DNA of 11,443 nt from Thiodiazotropha sp040507245. Its GTDB lineage: Bacteria > Pseudomonadota > Gammaproteobacteria > Chromatiales > Chromatiaceae. The translations under genes were made by a program, and so were the position numbers. Under the pieces are notes generated by a model. That model was not told the DNA's origin, did no database searches, and was given only the letters and a program-made list of their open reading frames with translations. This document shows positions 1 through 5,967 of the stretch, one piece after another (positions within the stretch are counted from its first letter, which is position 1; each line of letters starts with the position of its first letter). Where the stretch lies: assembly GCA_040507245.1 (NCBI GenBank), contig JBEVVH010000113.1, positions 1-11,443 on the forward strand. The letters run 5' to 3'.

Positions 1-201
1 CCACCGCTGCCAGCCAGGGAAAGCGAAGCGAAGGCTGGTAGTCCCCGGTAGTCGCGAGGCGATACTGGAAACCCGACGAGCCGTAGGCGCCAAAGGGGAT
101 CCAAAGATCGCATCCGAACGCGACGTCCAGTCATTCGGGAGCTGACAACGGAGCGGTGACGAGCTTGCGAAGTCATCGCGTAGTGTCAGTGACCGGGACG
201 G
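1..201. other. Unassigned structured DNA outside the left repeat copy
   Basis: No convincing gene is visible here. The stretch contains short perfect inverted repeats, for example 10-15 pairing with 33-38 and 142-147 pairing with 184-189, and several GCGAAG-like turns between GC-rich arms. It joins directly to the 89-base repeat at 202-290 and is not seen on the right edge only because the window ends there. It is probably the interior of the same repetitive element. The look (many short stems, no clear reading frame) is compatible with a structured RNA such as part of a group II intron, but I could not place any diagnostic domain, so this is only a suggestion. Confidence 0.35.
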
Positions 202-290
202 CCGGGGCACTAATAGGCTGTCAAAGATCGAATCGATTTTGGTGGACTTGGATGTCCCAAAATCTTTCATGAGATCGAAGACTCGCTTGA
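202..290 (+). repeat. Left copy of an 89-bp perfect inverted repeat at the window edges
   Basis: Bases 202-290 are identical to the reverse complement of 11355-11443. Identity stops abruptly between 290 and 291 on this side, and the far copy ends with the window, so the true repeat may be longer outward. Within the copy, GATTTTGG (235-242) pairs with CCAAAATC (257-264), making a hairpin. The inner boundary falls inside the coding region of the ExeA/MshM-like ATPase, and the repeat supplies its last ~23 codons and its stop. This is what one expects when the end of a mobile element lands in a gene. No transposase or target duplication can be seen, so the element type is unknown. Confidence 0.85.
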
Positions 291-1147
291 GCCCCTGCCA
301 GCAACCAGCGCCAGGTGTGGACGGTGGCTTTTACAGGTTCCTCTCCCGAGAGTTCCCGGGAGACCCGGGATACCACGGACCGGTCGACCTGCCGCTCCTG
401 CCTGGCGAAAGCCGACAGCATGCTGCGACTGCAGAGGATGTTGATCAGACGGGGAATTCCGCCACTGAGCTGGTGAATCCGGCGCATCGCCGCAGCTGTG
501 AACACCGGCTGATCGAGACCCACCACCTTGAGGCGGTGGCGAATATAGGCCCGGGTGTCATCACGGGTCAGCGGGGTCAGGTGATAACGGGCCGTAATAC
601 GCTGCGCCAACTGTCGGAGTTCGGGACGATTCAGCTGCTGTTTCAATTCCGGTTGCCCGACCAGGATGATCTGCATGAGTTTCTGCTTCGGGGTTTCCAG
701 ATTGGTCAGCAGGCGGATCTGCTCCAGGGACTCGATGCTCAGATTTTGCGCCTCATCGATAATCACCACCGTATGCCGGCCCTGGGCATGACTCTCCAGC
801 AGATAGGCGTTGAGGAAGTCGACAATCTCCTTGATGCTGGTGCAGCCCAATGGATAGAGCACTTTCAGTTCGTCGCAAATCGCGGCAACCAGTTCCAGCG
901 GGCTCATGCGCGGATTGTATATGTAGGCCACATCCACCGCCCGGGGCAGTTGCTCGAGGAGTTTACGGCACAGCAGGGTCTTGCCGGTACCGACCTCACC
1001 GGTCAACTGCACGAATCCGCCACCCTCGTTCACCCCGAACAACAGATGCGCAAAGCCGTTGCGATGACGTTCGCTCAGATAGAGGTACTTGGGATCCGGG
1101 GTAATGGAAAACGGATCCTCGACAATACCAAAATAGTCGTGAAACAT
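221..1147 (-). CDS. ExeA/MshM-like AAA+ ATPase, C-terminally truncated by a repeat
   Basis: This is a secretion/pilus-type AAA+ ATPase of the GspA-ExeA/MshM group. Family members use ATP to help assemble type II secretion or MSHA-type pilus machinery at the inner membrane. The ATG at 1147 (residues MFHDYFGIVEDPF) matches the family N-terminus; an upstream extension to 1276 is possible but unlike the family. Visible motifs are Walker A GEVGTGKT (50-57), Walker B VVIIDEA (127-133), a GQPEL segment (164-168) and SGGIPRLIN near 228-236. Full ExeA proteins continue into a membrane helix and a periplasmic peptidoglycan-binding region. Here the sequence reaches TWRWLLAG (278-285), where that helix would start, and then runs into the 89-bp repeat, which adds a foreign tail to residue 308. 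The gene is therefore probably non-functional or a stub. No partner secretion genes lie in the window. Confidence 0.8.
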   Translation of the reverse strand: MFHDYFGIVEDPFSITPDPKYLYLSERHRNGFAHLLFGVNEGGGFVQLTGEVGTGKTLLCRKLLEQLPRAVDVAYIYNPRMSPLELVAAICDELKVLYPLGCTSIKEIVDFLNAYLLESHAQGRHTVVIIDEAQNLSIESLEQIRLLTNLETPKQKLMQIILVGQPELKQQLNRPELRQLAQRITARYHLTPLTRDDTRAYIRHRLKVVGLDQPVFTAAAMRRIHQLSGGIPRLINILCSRSMLSAFARQERQVDRSVVSRVSRELSGEEPVKATVHTWRWLLAGAQASLRSHERFWDIQVHQNRFDL

Positions 1148-1577
1148 GGCCAATCCGTCGGGTGAAACGTCGTGCGGGACAAGGTGAAACCTGGTCGTTT
1201 CGCCCAGTATACACAATCCGGAGAATGGGTCGGGGGGATAAAAAACTGCTACCTGGCGCACATTTCGGTGCATCACTTGAACGGTTTTTACTTTTTTTCG
1301 TTCTGGACCTGGATTAGAGGCTATTTTATGCGGTCTCAGAGGTAAATATTGACCCTGTACTGCCGACTAACTGATTGAGTCACCCAGTTTGCTGCCACAT
1401 CTCTGACACCAACTGCTCCACCAGGATTGCCCGTCGGTCCAAACACGCCACGGCCTGTTTCGACCCTCTGGTACAAGTGACGGAACCAATTAGCAAAATT
1501 ACCTCAATATTTGCTTGTAATGCATTGTTAATGTGCTAATTTTTAAATTGCAACATCTGATCAACGAGAGAACGGAC
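1148..1577. other. Gene-free gap with possible divergent promoters
   Basis: I see no gene in this stretch. It separates the minus-strand ATPase from the plus-strand small Cys-rich gene, so it should hold both promoters. For the ATPase, a TATACT hexamer on the minus strand (1206-1211) is a fair -10 box, but no good -35 stands upstream of it. For the small gene, TTGTAA (1515-1520), a 16-bp spacer and an extended -10 TGCTAATTT (1534-1542) form a plausible promoter about 35 bases before its ATG. The central part (about 1320-1490) shows nothing I can interpret. Confidence 0.4.
1515..1542 (+). promoter_or_regulatory. Candidate extended -10 promoter for the small Cys-rich gene
   Basis: TTGTAA at 1515-1520 is followed after 16 bases by TAATTT at 1537-1542, preceded by TGC so that it forms an extended -10. 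The surroundings are AT-rich compared with the flanks. Judged by eye only. Confidence 0.3.
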
Positions 1578-1778
1578 ATGGCTTCCCCCTACAAACTATC
1601 CAGCTGCAAAGAGTGCCCACACCTTGTGGTTAGCGGAACAGCATGTGACTGGCAACCCCACGAGTGCCCCATCCATAAGGACAAGATGCAACACCGCAAA
1701 GGCGCCTCCACCAAGGCCTTCTTCCTCAGCAACCTGATGATCGCCGACGACTTCGACGCCGTCAGAAGCAGCAACTGA
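1578..1778 (+). CDS. Small Cys/His-rich protein of unknown function (66 aa)
   Basis: I do not recognise this protein. It starts MASPYKLSSCKECPHL and has Cys at C-x2-C, then C-x9-C and C-x6-C spacing within its first third, plus His residues in PHEC and PIHKDK. That pattern suggests a small metal-binding fold (zinc-ribbon-like or an iron-sulfur ligand set). The second half is KGASTKAFFLSNLMIADDFDAV, more hydrophobic in its centre. No signal peptide or membrane segment is evident. The ATG at 1578 was chosen because GAGAGAAC sits just upstream and the Cys region begins soon after; an in-frame ATG at 1533 would add 15 residues but overlaps the likely promoter. It reads toward modE but is followed by a terminator-like structure, so it is probably a separate transcript. 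Confidence 0.55.
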   Translation: MASPYKLSSCKECPHLVVSGTACDWQPHECPIHKDKMQHRKGASTKAFFLSNLMIADDFDAVRSSN

Positions 1779-1804
1779 GACGCCGCGAAAACGAAGCAAC
1801 GGCA

Positions 1805-1860
1805 GGTGTTGGCCGCAGCGCCATACGCGGCCTGACCAGGGTGCATCGCAACACCCTTTT
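1805..1860 (+). terminator. Terminator-like hairpin pair after the small gene
   Basis: AGGGTG (1838-1843) pairs with CACCCT (1852-1857) and is followed by TTTT ending at 1860, the shape of a short intrinsic terminator. Just before it, GGCCGC (1811-1816) pairs with GCGGCC (1827-1832). GGTGTT (1805-1810) can also pair with AACACC (1850-1855), which would enclose the first hairpin and destroy the second. The stem is short and the T-run is only four, so strength is doubtful. Confidence 0.4.
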
Positions 1861-1989
1861 GCGCCCCCCCTGCCGATTGCAACGCCTTCGCTCCCATCAC
1901 CTGCGCTGTGATCACCTGATAGCGCCCGGCTACCGACCTTGCCACCCTGTTGTAACCTGTGAACCTGCTCTGCCAACCCGTTAAACGCG

Positions 1990-2005
1990 TGTAACAGACC
2001 TTACA
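1990..2005. promoter_or_regulatory. TGTAA-N6-TTACA inverted repeat
   Basis: TGTAA (1990-1994) and TTACA (2001-2005) form a perfect inverted repeat with a six-base spacer. The geometry resembles a TyrR-type box (TGTAAA-N6-TTTACA), though the inner bases differ and no such regulator is in the window. It overlaps another near-palindrome around ACGCGT at 1980-1995. Which protein binds, if any, is unknown. Confidence 0.3.
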
Positions 2006-2054
2006 AATGTCCGACATCCCGTCCGACCCGGCTCGACACCACTCCCACAACCCA

Positions 2055-2069
2055 TTGTAATTATTACAA
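2055..2069. promoter_or_regulatory. 15-bp palindrome TTGTAAT-T-ATTACAA
   Basis: The two seven-base arms (2055-2061 and 2063-2069) are perfect reverse complements around one base. The site lies about 130 bases before modE, just upstream of the likely promoter. It repeats the TGTAA/TTACA arms of the site at 1990-2005 with a shorter spacer. It looks like an operator for a dimeric regulator of unknown identity. Confidence 0.4.
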
Positions 2070-2090
2070 CTTATCGTTTGGCATCTTGAT

Positions 2091-2146
2091 TGCATAACGA
2101 TAAAACAGAGCTATTGGGCACACCGTTATGCAGTTACATTGCATAT
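2091..2146. promoter_or_regulatory. Candidate ModE operator and modE promoter region
   Basis: TGCATAACG (2091-2099) and CGTTATGCA (2124-2132) are perfect nine-base inverted arms. The right arm also pairs with a third half-site: TATGCA (2127-2132), seven bases, then TGCATA (2140-2145). ModE operators in enterobacteria are described as TATAT-N7-TAYAT with flanking TAACG/CGTTA bases, and both elements are echoed here. A weak promoter (TTGATT at 2086-2091 and a GCTATT-like -10 near 2110) would be covered by these sites, so molybdate-dependent autorepression of modE and possibly the mod genes is plausible. The sequence match is by eye. Confidence 0.45.
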
Positions 2147-2197
2147 CACTTGCCGACTGACCTTTTTGAACAACCTTAGATACCCAGGCCGTCAACC

Positions 2198-3001
2198 ATG
2201 CCAGAACGTTCGAACCTGATCAGCGCCGATCTCCACTTGAGTGGTGAGCACGGTGGCGACATCACCAGCAAGCGCATCCATCTGTTGGAGCAGATTGGCA
2301 TCCTGGGCTCGATCTCGGCTGCCGCCAAGCAGATCGGTATCAGCTACCGCTCCGCCTGGGATGCGGTGGACGAATTGAACAACCTGTGGGAATCACCCCT
2401 GGTGGCAAAGAGCCCCGGCGGCGCCCACGGCGGAGGCACCGAATTGACCCCGGCAGGACACAAGCTCATCGAAAGCTTCCGGCTTCTGCAAAAGGAATAT
2501 CACCAGTTCACCACGGCGCTCGCCCGGGACCTTGGGGACATCGAACGAATCCAGCAGCACATCAGGAGACTCAGCATGCGAACCAGCGCAAGAAACCAGT
2601 TCCAGGGGAAGGTGACCATGATCAGCGCCGGACCGGTCAACTCAGAGGTATCCCTGGCGATCAACGACATTGACCGGATCACCGCGATCATCACCCGTGA
2701 ATCGGTGGAACATCTGGGCCTGAGCCTGGGACGCGAGGCCTACGCCCTGATCAAATCCTCATTCATCATCCTCGCGCCGGAAGATGAAAACCTGATCACC
2801 AGCGCCCGCAACCGTCTCTGCGGCACCCTGCGTGAATTGCGCCACGGCGCGGTCAACAGCGAAGCGATCGTGGAACTGGACGGAGGCAAAACCCTCACCG
2901 CAATCATCACCGAAGAGAGCGCGACCGCCATGGAACTCGACCAGGGCAGCAGGGTTTGCGCCCTGATCAAGGCATCCCACGTCATCCTCGGAGTGAATTG
3001 A
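2198..3001 (+). CDS. modE: ModE, molybdate-responsive transcriptional regulator
   Basis: ModE binds molybdate (or tungstate) in the cytoplasm and then binds operators to repress molybdate uptake and tune molybdoenzyme genes. The 267-residue protein has the usual full-length layout. A LysR-like winged HTH covers about residues 20-100, with recognition region GSISAAAKQIGISYRSAWDA (37-56) and a Gly-rich wing SPGGAHGGGTELTPAG (72-87). Two tandem Mop/TOBE molybdate-binding domains follow, each opening with the signature SARN-x-x-x-G: SARNQFQGKV at 130-139 and SARNRLCGTL at 202-211. The length is close to E. coli ModE (262). The ribosome site before the ATG is weak. It lies 95 bases ahead of modA on the same strand, so co-transcription is likely, and palindromes upstream suggest autoregulation. 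Confidence 0.95.
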   Translation: MPERSNLISADLHLSGEHGGDITSKRIHLLEQIGILGSISAAAKQIGISYRSAWDAVDELNNLWESPLVAKSPGGAHGGGTELTPAGHKLIESFRLLQKEYHQFTTALARDLGDIERIQQHIRRLSMRTSARNQFQGKVTMISAGPVNSEVSLAINDIDRITAIITRESVEHLGLSLGREAYALIKSSFIILAPEDENLITSARNRLCGTLRELRHGAVNSEAIVELDGGKTLTAIITEESATAMELDQGSRVCALIKASHVILGVN

Positions 3002-3019
3002 AGCATACCGGGAGAAATG

Positions 3020-3055
3020 CTGTTTGATGCGATACCGGACCATCGCGTCAAACAG
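3020..3055 (+). other. Strong hairpin between modE and modA
   Basis: Bases 3020-3032 pair with 3043-3055 over 13 positions with one mismatch in DNA that becomes a G-U pair in RNA; the loop is ten bases. No T-run follows, so it is not a classical intrinsic terminator. It could stabilise mRNA ends, set the relative levels of modE and modA, or be part of a processing site. Confidence 0.55.
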
Positions 3056-3084
3056 GATCGCTCTCGCAATACCACCCAATGACT

Positions 3085-3089
3085 AGGAG
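3085..3089 (+). promoter_or_regulatory. Ribosome binding site that fixes the modA start
   Basis: AGGAG lies seven bases before the ATG at 3097. It falls inside the reading frame if translation began at the upstream in-frame ATG (3079), so the site favours 3097, where the protein opens directly with a signal peptide. Confidence 0.75.
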
Positions 3090-3096
3090 TATCGTC

Positions 3097-3843
3097 ATGA
3101 AACTTGGAAATATTATTTTCTGCCTGACCCTGATCGGCACCCAGACGCAGGCTGGAGAAGCACGCATTGCCGTGGCGGCAAACTTTACCGATGCCACCAA
3201 GGTCATCGCACCGTTGTTCGAAAAGGCAACCGGCCATACCACCCGAATCAGTTACGGTTCGACCGGTAAGCTGTATGCCCAAATAGAGCATGGCGCCCCC
3301 TTCGAGGTGTTTCTCGCCGCTGACACCCAGCGACCCGAAAAGGCGGTAAGAGAAGGACTTGCGGTCAACGGCACCGGTTTTGTCTATGCCCAGGGAAAAT
3401 TGGCTTTGTGGAGCGCCGATCCCGATCGGTTCGAGTCGGGTGAGTCGTTCCTGAAATCCGGCGACTTCCAACATGTCGCCCTCGCCAACCCCAAAACCGC
3501 GCCCTACGGGCTGGCCGCAGAACAGGTGATGACGCACCTGGGCCTCAATGAAACCCTGATGCCGAAACGGGTGCAGGGTGACTCCATCGCCCAGACCTTC
3601 CAATTCGCGGCCACCGGTAACGCGGATGCCGGCTTCGTCGCCTTGTCCCAGATCAAGGCCTGGAAGGGCGATCCGGGTAGCCTATGGGTGATTCCGACGG
3701 ACTACTACGCCCCCATCGAACAGGCCGCAGTCCTGTTGAAAAAAGGCGAGCAGAACCCCGCAGCCCAGGCCTATCTGGATTTTCTCAGGAGCGACGAGGC
3801 GCGGGAGGTGATTGAGCGGTTTGGTTATGGCGTGGGGGAATGA
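3097..3843 (+). CDS. modA: ModA, periplasmic molybdate-binding protein
   Basis: ModA captures molybdate in the periplasm and delivers it to ModBC. The 248-residue precursor begins with a short signal peptide (MKLGNIIFCLTLIGTQTQAG) with cleavage likely near residue 19. The mature part opens ARIAVAANFTDA and continues with SYGSTGKLYAQI (52-63) and GAPFEVFLAAD (66-76), the oxyanion-binding segments of the family; NPKTAPYG (131-138) and GNADAGFVALSQ (174-185) are the later family blocks. The VAANFTDA/YGSTG style is closer to the Azotobacter-type ModA subgroup than to the E. coli type. The start at 3097 is supported by an AGGAG site. The gene is followed by a foldback repeat of about 165 bases before modB, unusual for a mod operon. 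Confidence 0.93.
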   Translation: MKLGNIIFCLTLIGTQTQAGEARIAVAANFTDATKVIAPLFEKATGHTTRISYGSTGKLYAQIEHGAPFEVFLAADTQRPEKAVREGLAVNGTGFVYAQGKLALWSADPDRFESGESFLKSGDFQHVALANPKTAPYGLAAEQVMTHLGLNETLMPKRVQGDSIAQTFQFAATGNADAGFVALSQIKAWKGDPGSLWVIPTDYYAPIEQAAVLLKKGEQNPAAQAYLDFLRSDEAREVIERFGYGVGE

Positions 3844-4006
3844 GTTTTGAGTTTTGAGTTTTGAATTGTGGTGTGAGCTGCGCTCACGGGTTTTGATTTC
3901 CCCTCTCCCCGGCCCTCTCCCGCAAGGGGAGAGGGGGTATCAATAACCTGTGAGCAAAGCGAACTCATCCCATTCAAAATTAAAAATTCATAATTCAAAA
4001 TTCCAA
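3841..4006. repeat. Foldback/REP-like repeat region between modA and modB
   Basis: The region begins at the modA stop with three tandem TGAGTTT units (3841-3861). TTTTGAATT (3859-3867) is mirrored by AATTCAAAA (3992-4000), and ATTCAAAATT occurs twice (3972-3981, 3993-4002). Inside are a hairpin GTGAGC-TGC-GCTCAC (3873-3887) and a pyrimidine/purine hairpin CCCTCTCCC (3913-3921) with GGGAGAGGG (3927-3935), extended outward by GGTT/TTGAT (3889-3897) against ATCAA/AACC (3939-3948). The whole looks like a small non-coding foldback element of the kind found repeatedly between genes in proteobacteria. A related CCCTCTCCC hairpin occurs at 5893-5920. Confidence 0.65.
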
Positions 4007-4050
4007 AATCCCCTGGCGATGAGTAAACCGCACAACTGATGGAAACAACC

Positions 4051-4728
4051 ATGACCTTCGACTGGCAACCCGTATGGCTGACCCTGAAACTGGCGGGGAC
4101 CACCACCCTGCTGCTGATGCTGGTCGGCACGCCCATCGCCTGGTGGCTTGCGCGCACCCAGGCCTGGTACAAACAGGCACTCTCCGCGGTGGTCGCCCTG
4201 CCGCTGGTGTTGCCACCCACGGTACTCGGCTTCTACCTGTTGATCCTGATGGCCCCGGATGGCGCCATCGGGCGACTCACTCAGGCCCTGGGACTCGGCA
4301 CCCTGCCGTTCACCTTCGGCGGGCTGGTATTCGCCTCCGTGCTCTACAGCCTGCCTTTCGTGGTGCAACCGCTGCAAAACGCCTTCGAGGCCCTCGGCAC
4401 CCGTCCGGTAGAGGTCGCAGCGACCCTGCGTGCATCCCCCTGGGACCGGTTCCTGACTGTGGTGATCCCCCTCGCCCGCCCCGGCTTCCTGACCGCGGCA
4501 GTGCTCTCCTTTGCCCACACCGTGGGCGAGTTCGGTGTGGTGTTGATGATCGGCGGTAACATACCCGGAGAGACCAAAGTCCTTTCGGTGGCGATTTATG
4601 ATTATGTAGAGACACTGGAATACACTCAGGCCCACTGGCTGGCCGCCGGAATGCTGGTGTTCTCCTTCCTGGTGCTGGTGAGCCTTTATCTGGTCAACGG
4701 CCGGCTCACCCGGAGCCATCAGCCATGA
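4051..4728 (+). CDS. modB: ModB, molybdate ABC transporter permease
   Basis: ModB forms the inner-membrane channel of the molybdate importer, working as a dimer with ModC on the cytoplasmic side and ModA outside. The 225-residue protein has several hydrophobic segments, for example around residues 14-32, 46-67, 90-108, 143-160 and 200-220. It carries the EAA-type coupling loop EVAATLRASPWDRFLTVVIP (121-140), which contacts the ATPase. LPLVLPPTVLGFYLL, AHTVGEFGVVLMIGGNIPGE and similar blocks are typical of ModB. The length matches E. coli ModB (229). The start at 4051 was preferred because GGAA lies six bases before it; an in-frame ATG at 4039 would add four residues and lacks a ribosome site. 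The stop overlaps the modC start by four bases. Confidence 0.93.
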   Translation: MTFDWQPVWLTLKLAGTTTLLLMLVGTPIAWWLARTQAWYKQALSAVVALPLVLPPTVLGFYLLILMAPDGAIGRLTQALGLGTLPFTFGGLVFASVLYSLPFVVQPLQNAFEALGTRPVEVAATLRASPWDRFLTVVIPLARPGFLTAAVLSFAHTVGEFGVVLMIGGNIPGETKVLSVAIYDYVETLEYTQAHWLAAGMLVFSFLVLVSLYLVNGRLTRSHQP

Positions 4729-5798
4729 GCGGTATCGAAGTCTCGATCAAGAGCCGGCTTGGCCATTTCGACCTGGATGTGGCGTTCACCGCGCCTCCCC
4801 GGGGGATTACCGCCCTGTTCGGTCGCTCGGGTTCGGGCAAGACCAGCGTATTGCGTGCCGTGGCCGGACTGGTCCGGGCGCCTCAGGCCCATGTCCGAAT
4901 CAACGATGAAATCTGGCAGGACGAGAAGCGTTTCGTACCCACCCATCGACGTCCCCTGGGCTATGTGTTCCAGGAGGCCAGTCTATTTCCTCACCTTTCG
5001 GTCAAACGCAACCTGGAATACGGATTGCGGCGGGTGCCGAAAGACCAGCAGCAGATCCCCTTCCATGACGTGGTGGAGCTGCTCGGCATTGCCGCCCTGC
5101 TGAAGCGCGCCACCAACCGGCTTTCCGGAGGTGAACGACAACGGGTGGCCATCGCCCGAGCACTGCTAACGAGCCCGCGCCTGCTGCTGATGGACGAGCC
5201 TCTCTCGGCACTCGACCATGGCGCCAAACAGACGATTCTGCCCTACCTGGAAAGTCTCCACGACGAGTTCGGCATTCCCTCCCTGTACGTCTCCCACGAC
5301 CCAAACGAGGTGGCCCGGCTGGCGGATCAGATGGTGGTGCTGGAACAGGGTCGGGTGATCGCCTCCGGCGAGGCCGCACCGCTTCTGACCCGTCTTGATC
5401 TGCCCCTGTCCGGGTACGACGACGCCTCCGCACTGCTGGAGGGAAGCATCGCCTCTCATGACCACACCTACCACCTCACCTGGGTCTCTTTGCAGGGCAA
5501 CCGGGTCGCGGTGTCCCGGGAAGACCTGCCCGTGGGACGCCATGCCCGGGTGCAGATCCAGGCCCGGGACGTGAGTCTGTCGCTGCACGCCCATGCCGAC
5601 ACCAGCATTCTCAATATCCTGCCCTGCCGGGTGATCGACACCCATGACATCAACCCGACCCAGATGCTGGTGCGCCTGGAACTGGAGGACGGTCAGACCC
5701 TGCTGTCGCGGATCACCCGCCGCTCCGCCATGGGTATGGGGATTCATGAAGGCATGGCGTTGTATGCCCAGGTGAAGAGTGTTGCGTTGCTGTCGTGA
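4725..5798 (+). CDS. modC: ModC, molybdate ABC transporter ATP-binding protein
   Basis: ModC hydrolyses ATP to drive molybdate import through ModB. The 357-residue protein has Walker A GRSGSGKT (33-40), Q-loop VFQEASLFPHLSV around Gln83, ABC signature LSGGERQR (133-140), Walker B LLLMDEP (153-159), D-loop SALD (161-164) and the switch His in YVSHD (191). The C-terminal third is the Mop/TOBE regulatory region typical of ModC: RVQIQARDVSLSL at about 275-287 starts the domain, which ends near residue 355. The length is typical of the family. The ATG overlaps the modB stop (ATGA), indicating translational coupling, with GGAG upstream inside modB. No terminator follows directly; the first strong hairpin is at 5893. 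Confidence 0.95.
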   Translation: MSGIEVSIKSRLGHFDLDVAFTAPPRGITALFGRSGSGKTSVLRAVAGLVRAPQAHVRINDEIWQDEKRFVPTHRRPLGYVFQEASLFPHLSVKRNLEYGLRRVPKDQQQIPFHDVVELLGIAALLKRATNRLSGGERQRVAIARALLTSPRLLLMDEPLSALDHGAKQTILPYLESLHDEFGIPSLYVSHDPNEVARLADQMVVLEQGRVIASGEAAPLLTRLDLPLSGYDDASALLEGSIASHDHTYHLTWVSLQGNRVAVSREDLPVGRHARVQIQARDVSLSLHAHADTSILNILPCRVIDTHDINPTQMLVRLELEDGQTLLSRITRRSAMGMGIHEGMALYAQVKSVALLS

Positions 5799-5892
5799 AA
5801 CCCGGACGCTGCTGTTGACAGAAAGGGATGGAATTGTGGACTTGTCTGTCCAGCGGGGATGGGTATGGAACGGGATTATCTACTGATTAGAT

Positions 5893-5920
5893 CCCCCTCT
5901 CCCGCGGAGGGGAGAGGGGG
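5893..5920. terminator. Palindromic hairpin in the convergent modC-potD gap
   Basis: Eleven bases CCCCCTCTCCC (5893-5903) pair perfectly with GGGAGAGGGGG (5910-5920) around a six-base loop. It may end modC transcripts and, on the other strand, late potD transcripts, but no clear T-run follows on either strand. It is closely related to the hairpin at 3913-3935, so it may equally be a dispersed repeat. Confidence 0.45.
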
Positions 5921-5967
5921 GTTGCTTGGAGAGGTTTGTGTTATGCCCAGCCGTTTCAGATTCTGAT

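Larger units (their letters stand above)
1861..2197. other. Regulatory gap upstream of modE, no gene seen
   Basis: I see no coding sequence here; the long reading frames on the minus strand start arbitrarily and resemble nothing. The right half is rich in TGTAA/TTACA words and palindromes, described separately (1990-2005, 2055-2069, 2091-2146), so this is probably the control region of modE and the mod operon. Confidence 0.5.

Noticed and set aside
239..1165. 308-codon open frame on the plus strand
   Set aside because: It lies opposite the ExeA/MshM-like ATPase, starts in the repeat at TTG, and its sequence has no recognisable domain; the minus-strand frame carries clear Walker motifs.
1589..2095. 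168-codon minus-strand frame over the small Cys-rich gene and modE upstream region
   Set aside because: No recognisable domain, crosses the terminator-like and operator-like sequences, and is opposite a better small gene candidate.
3002..3096. Molybdenum cofactor riboswitch ahead of modA
   Set aside because: The 95-base gap holds only one simple hairpin and is too short and too simple for the known Moco motif.
2740..3603. 287-codon frame on the minus strand across modE and modA
   Set aside because: It spans the end of modE, the gap and most of modA in antisense and resembles no family; the plus-strand genes are unambiguous.
3841..3864. CRISPR-like tandem repeat
   Set aside because: Units are seven bases with no spacers; it is a simple tandem repeat within a foldback element.
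3988..4719. 243-codon minus-strand frame rich in Gln, His and Gly
   Set aside because: Antisense shadow of modB; the Gln/His-rich composition is typical of the reverse frame of a membrane protein gene.
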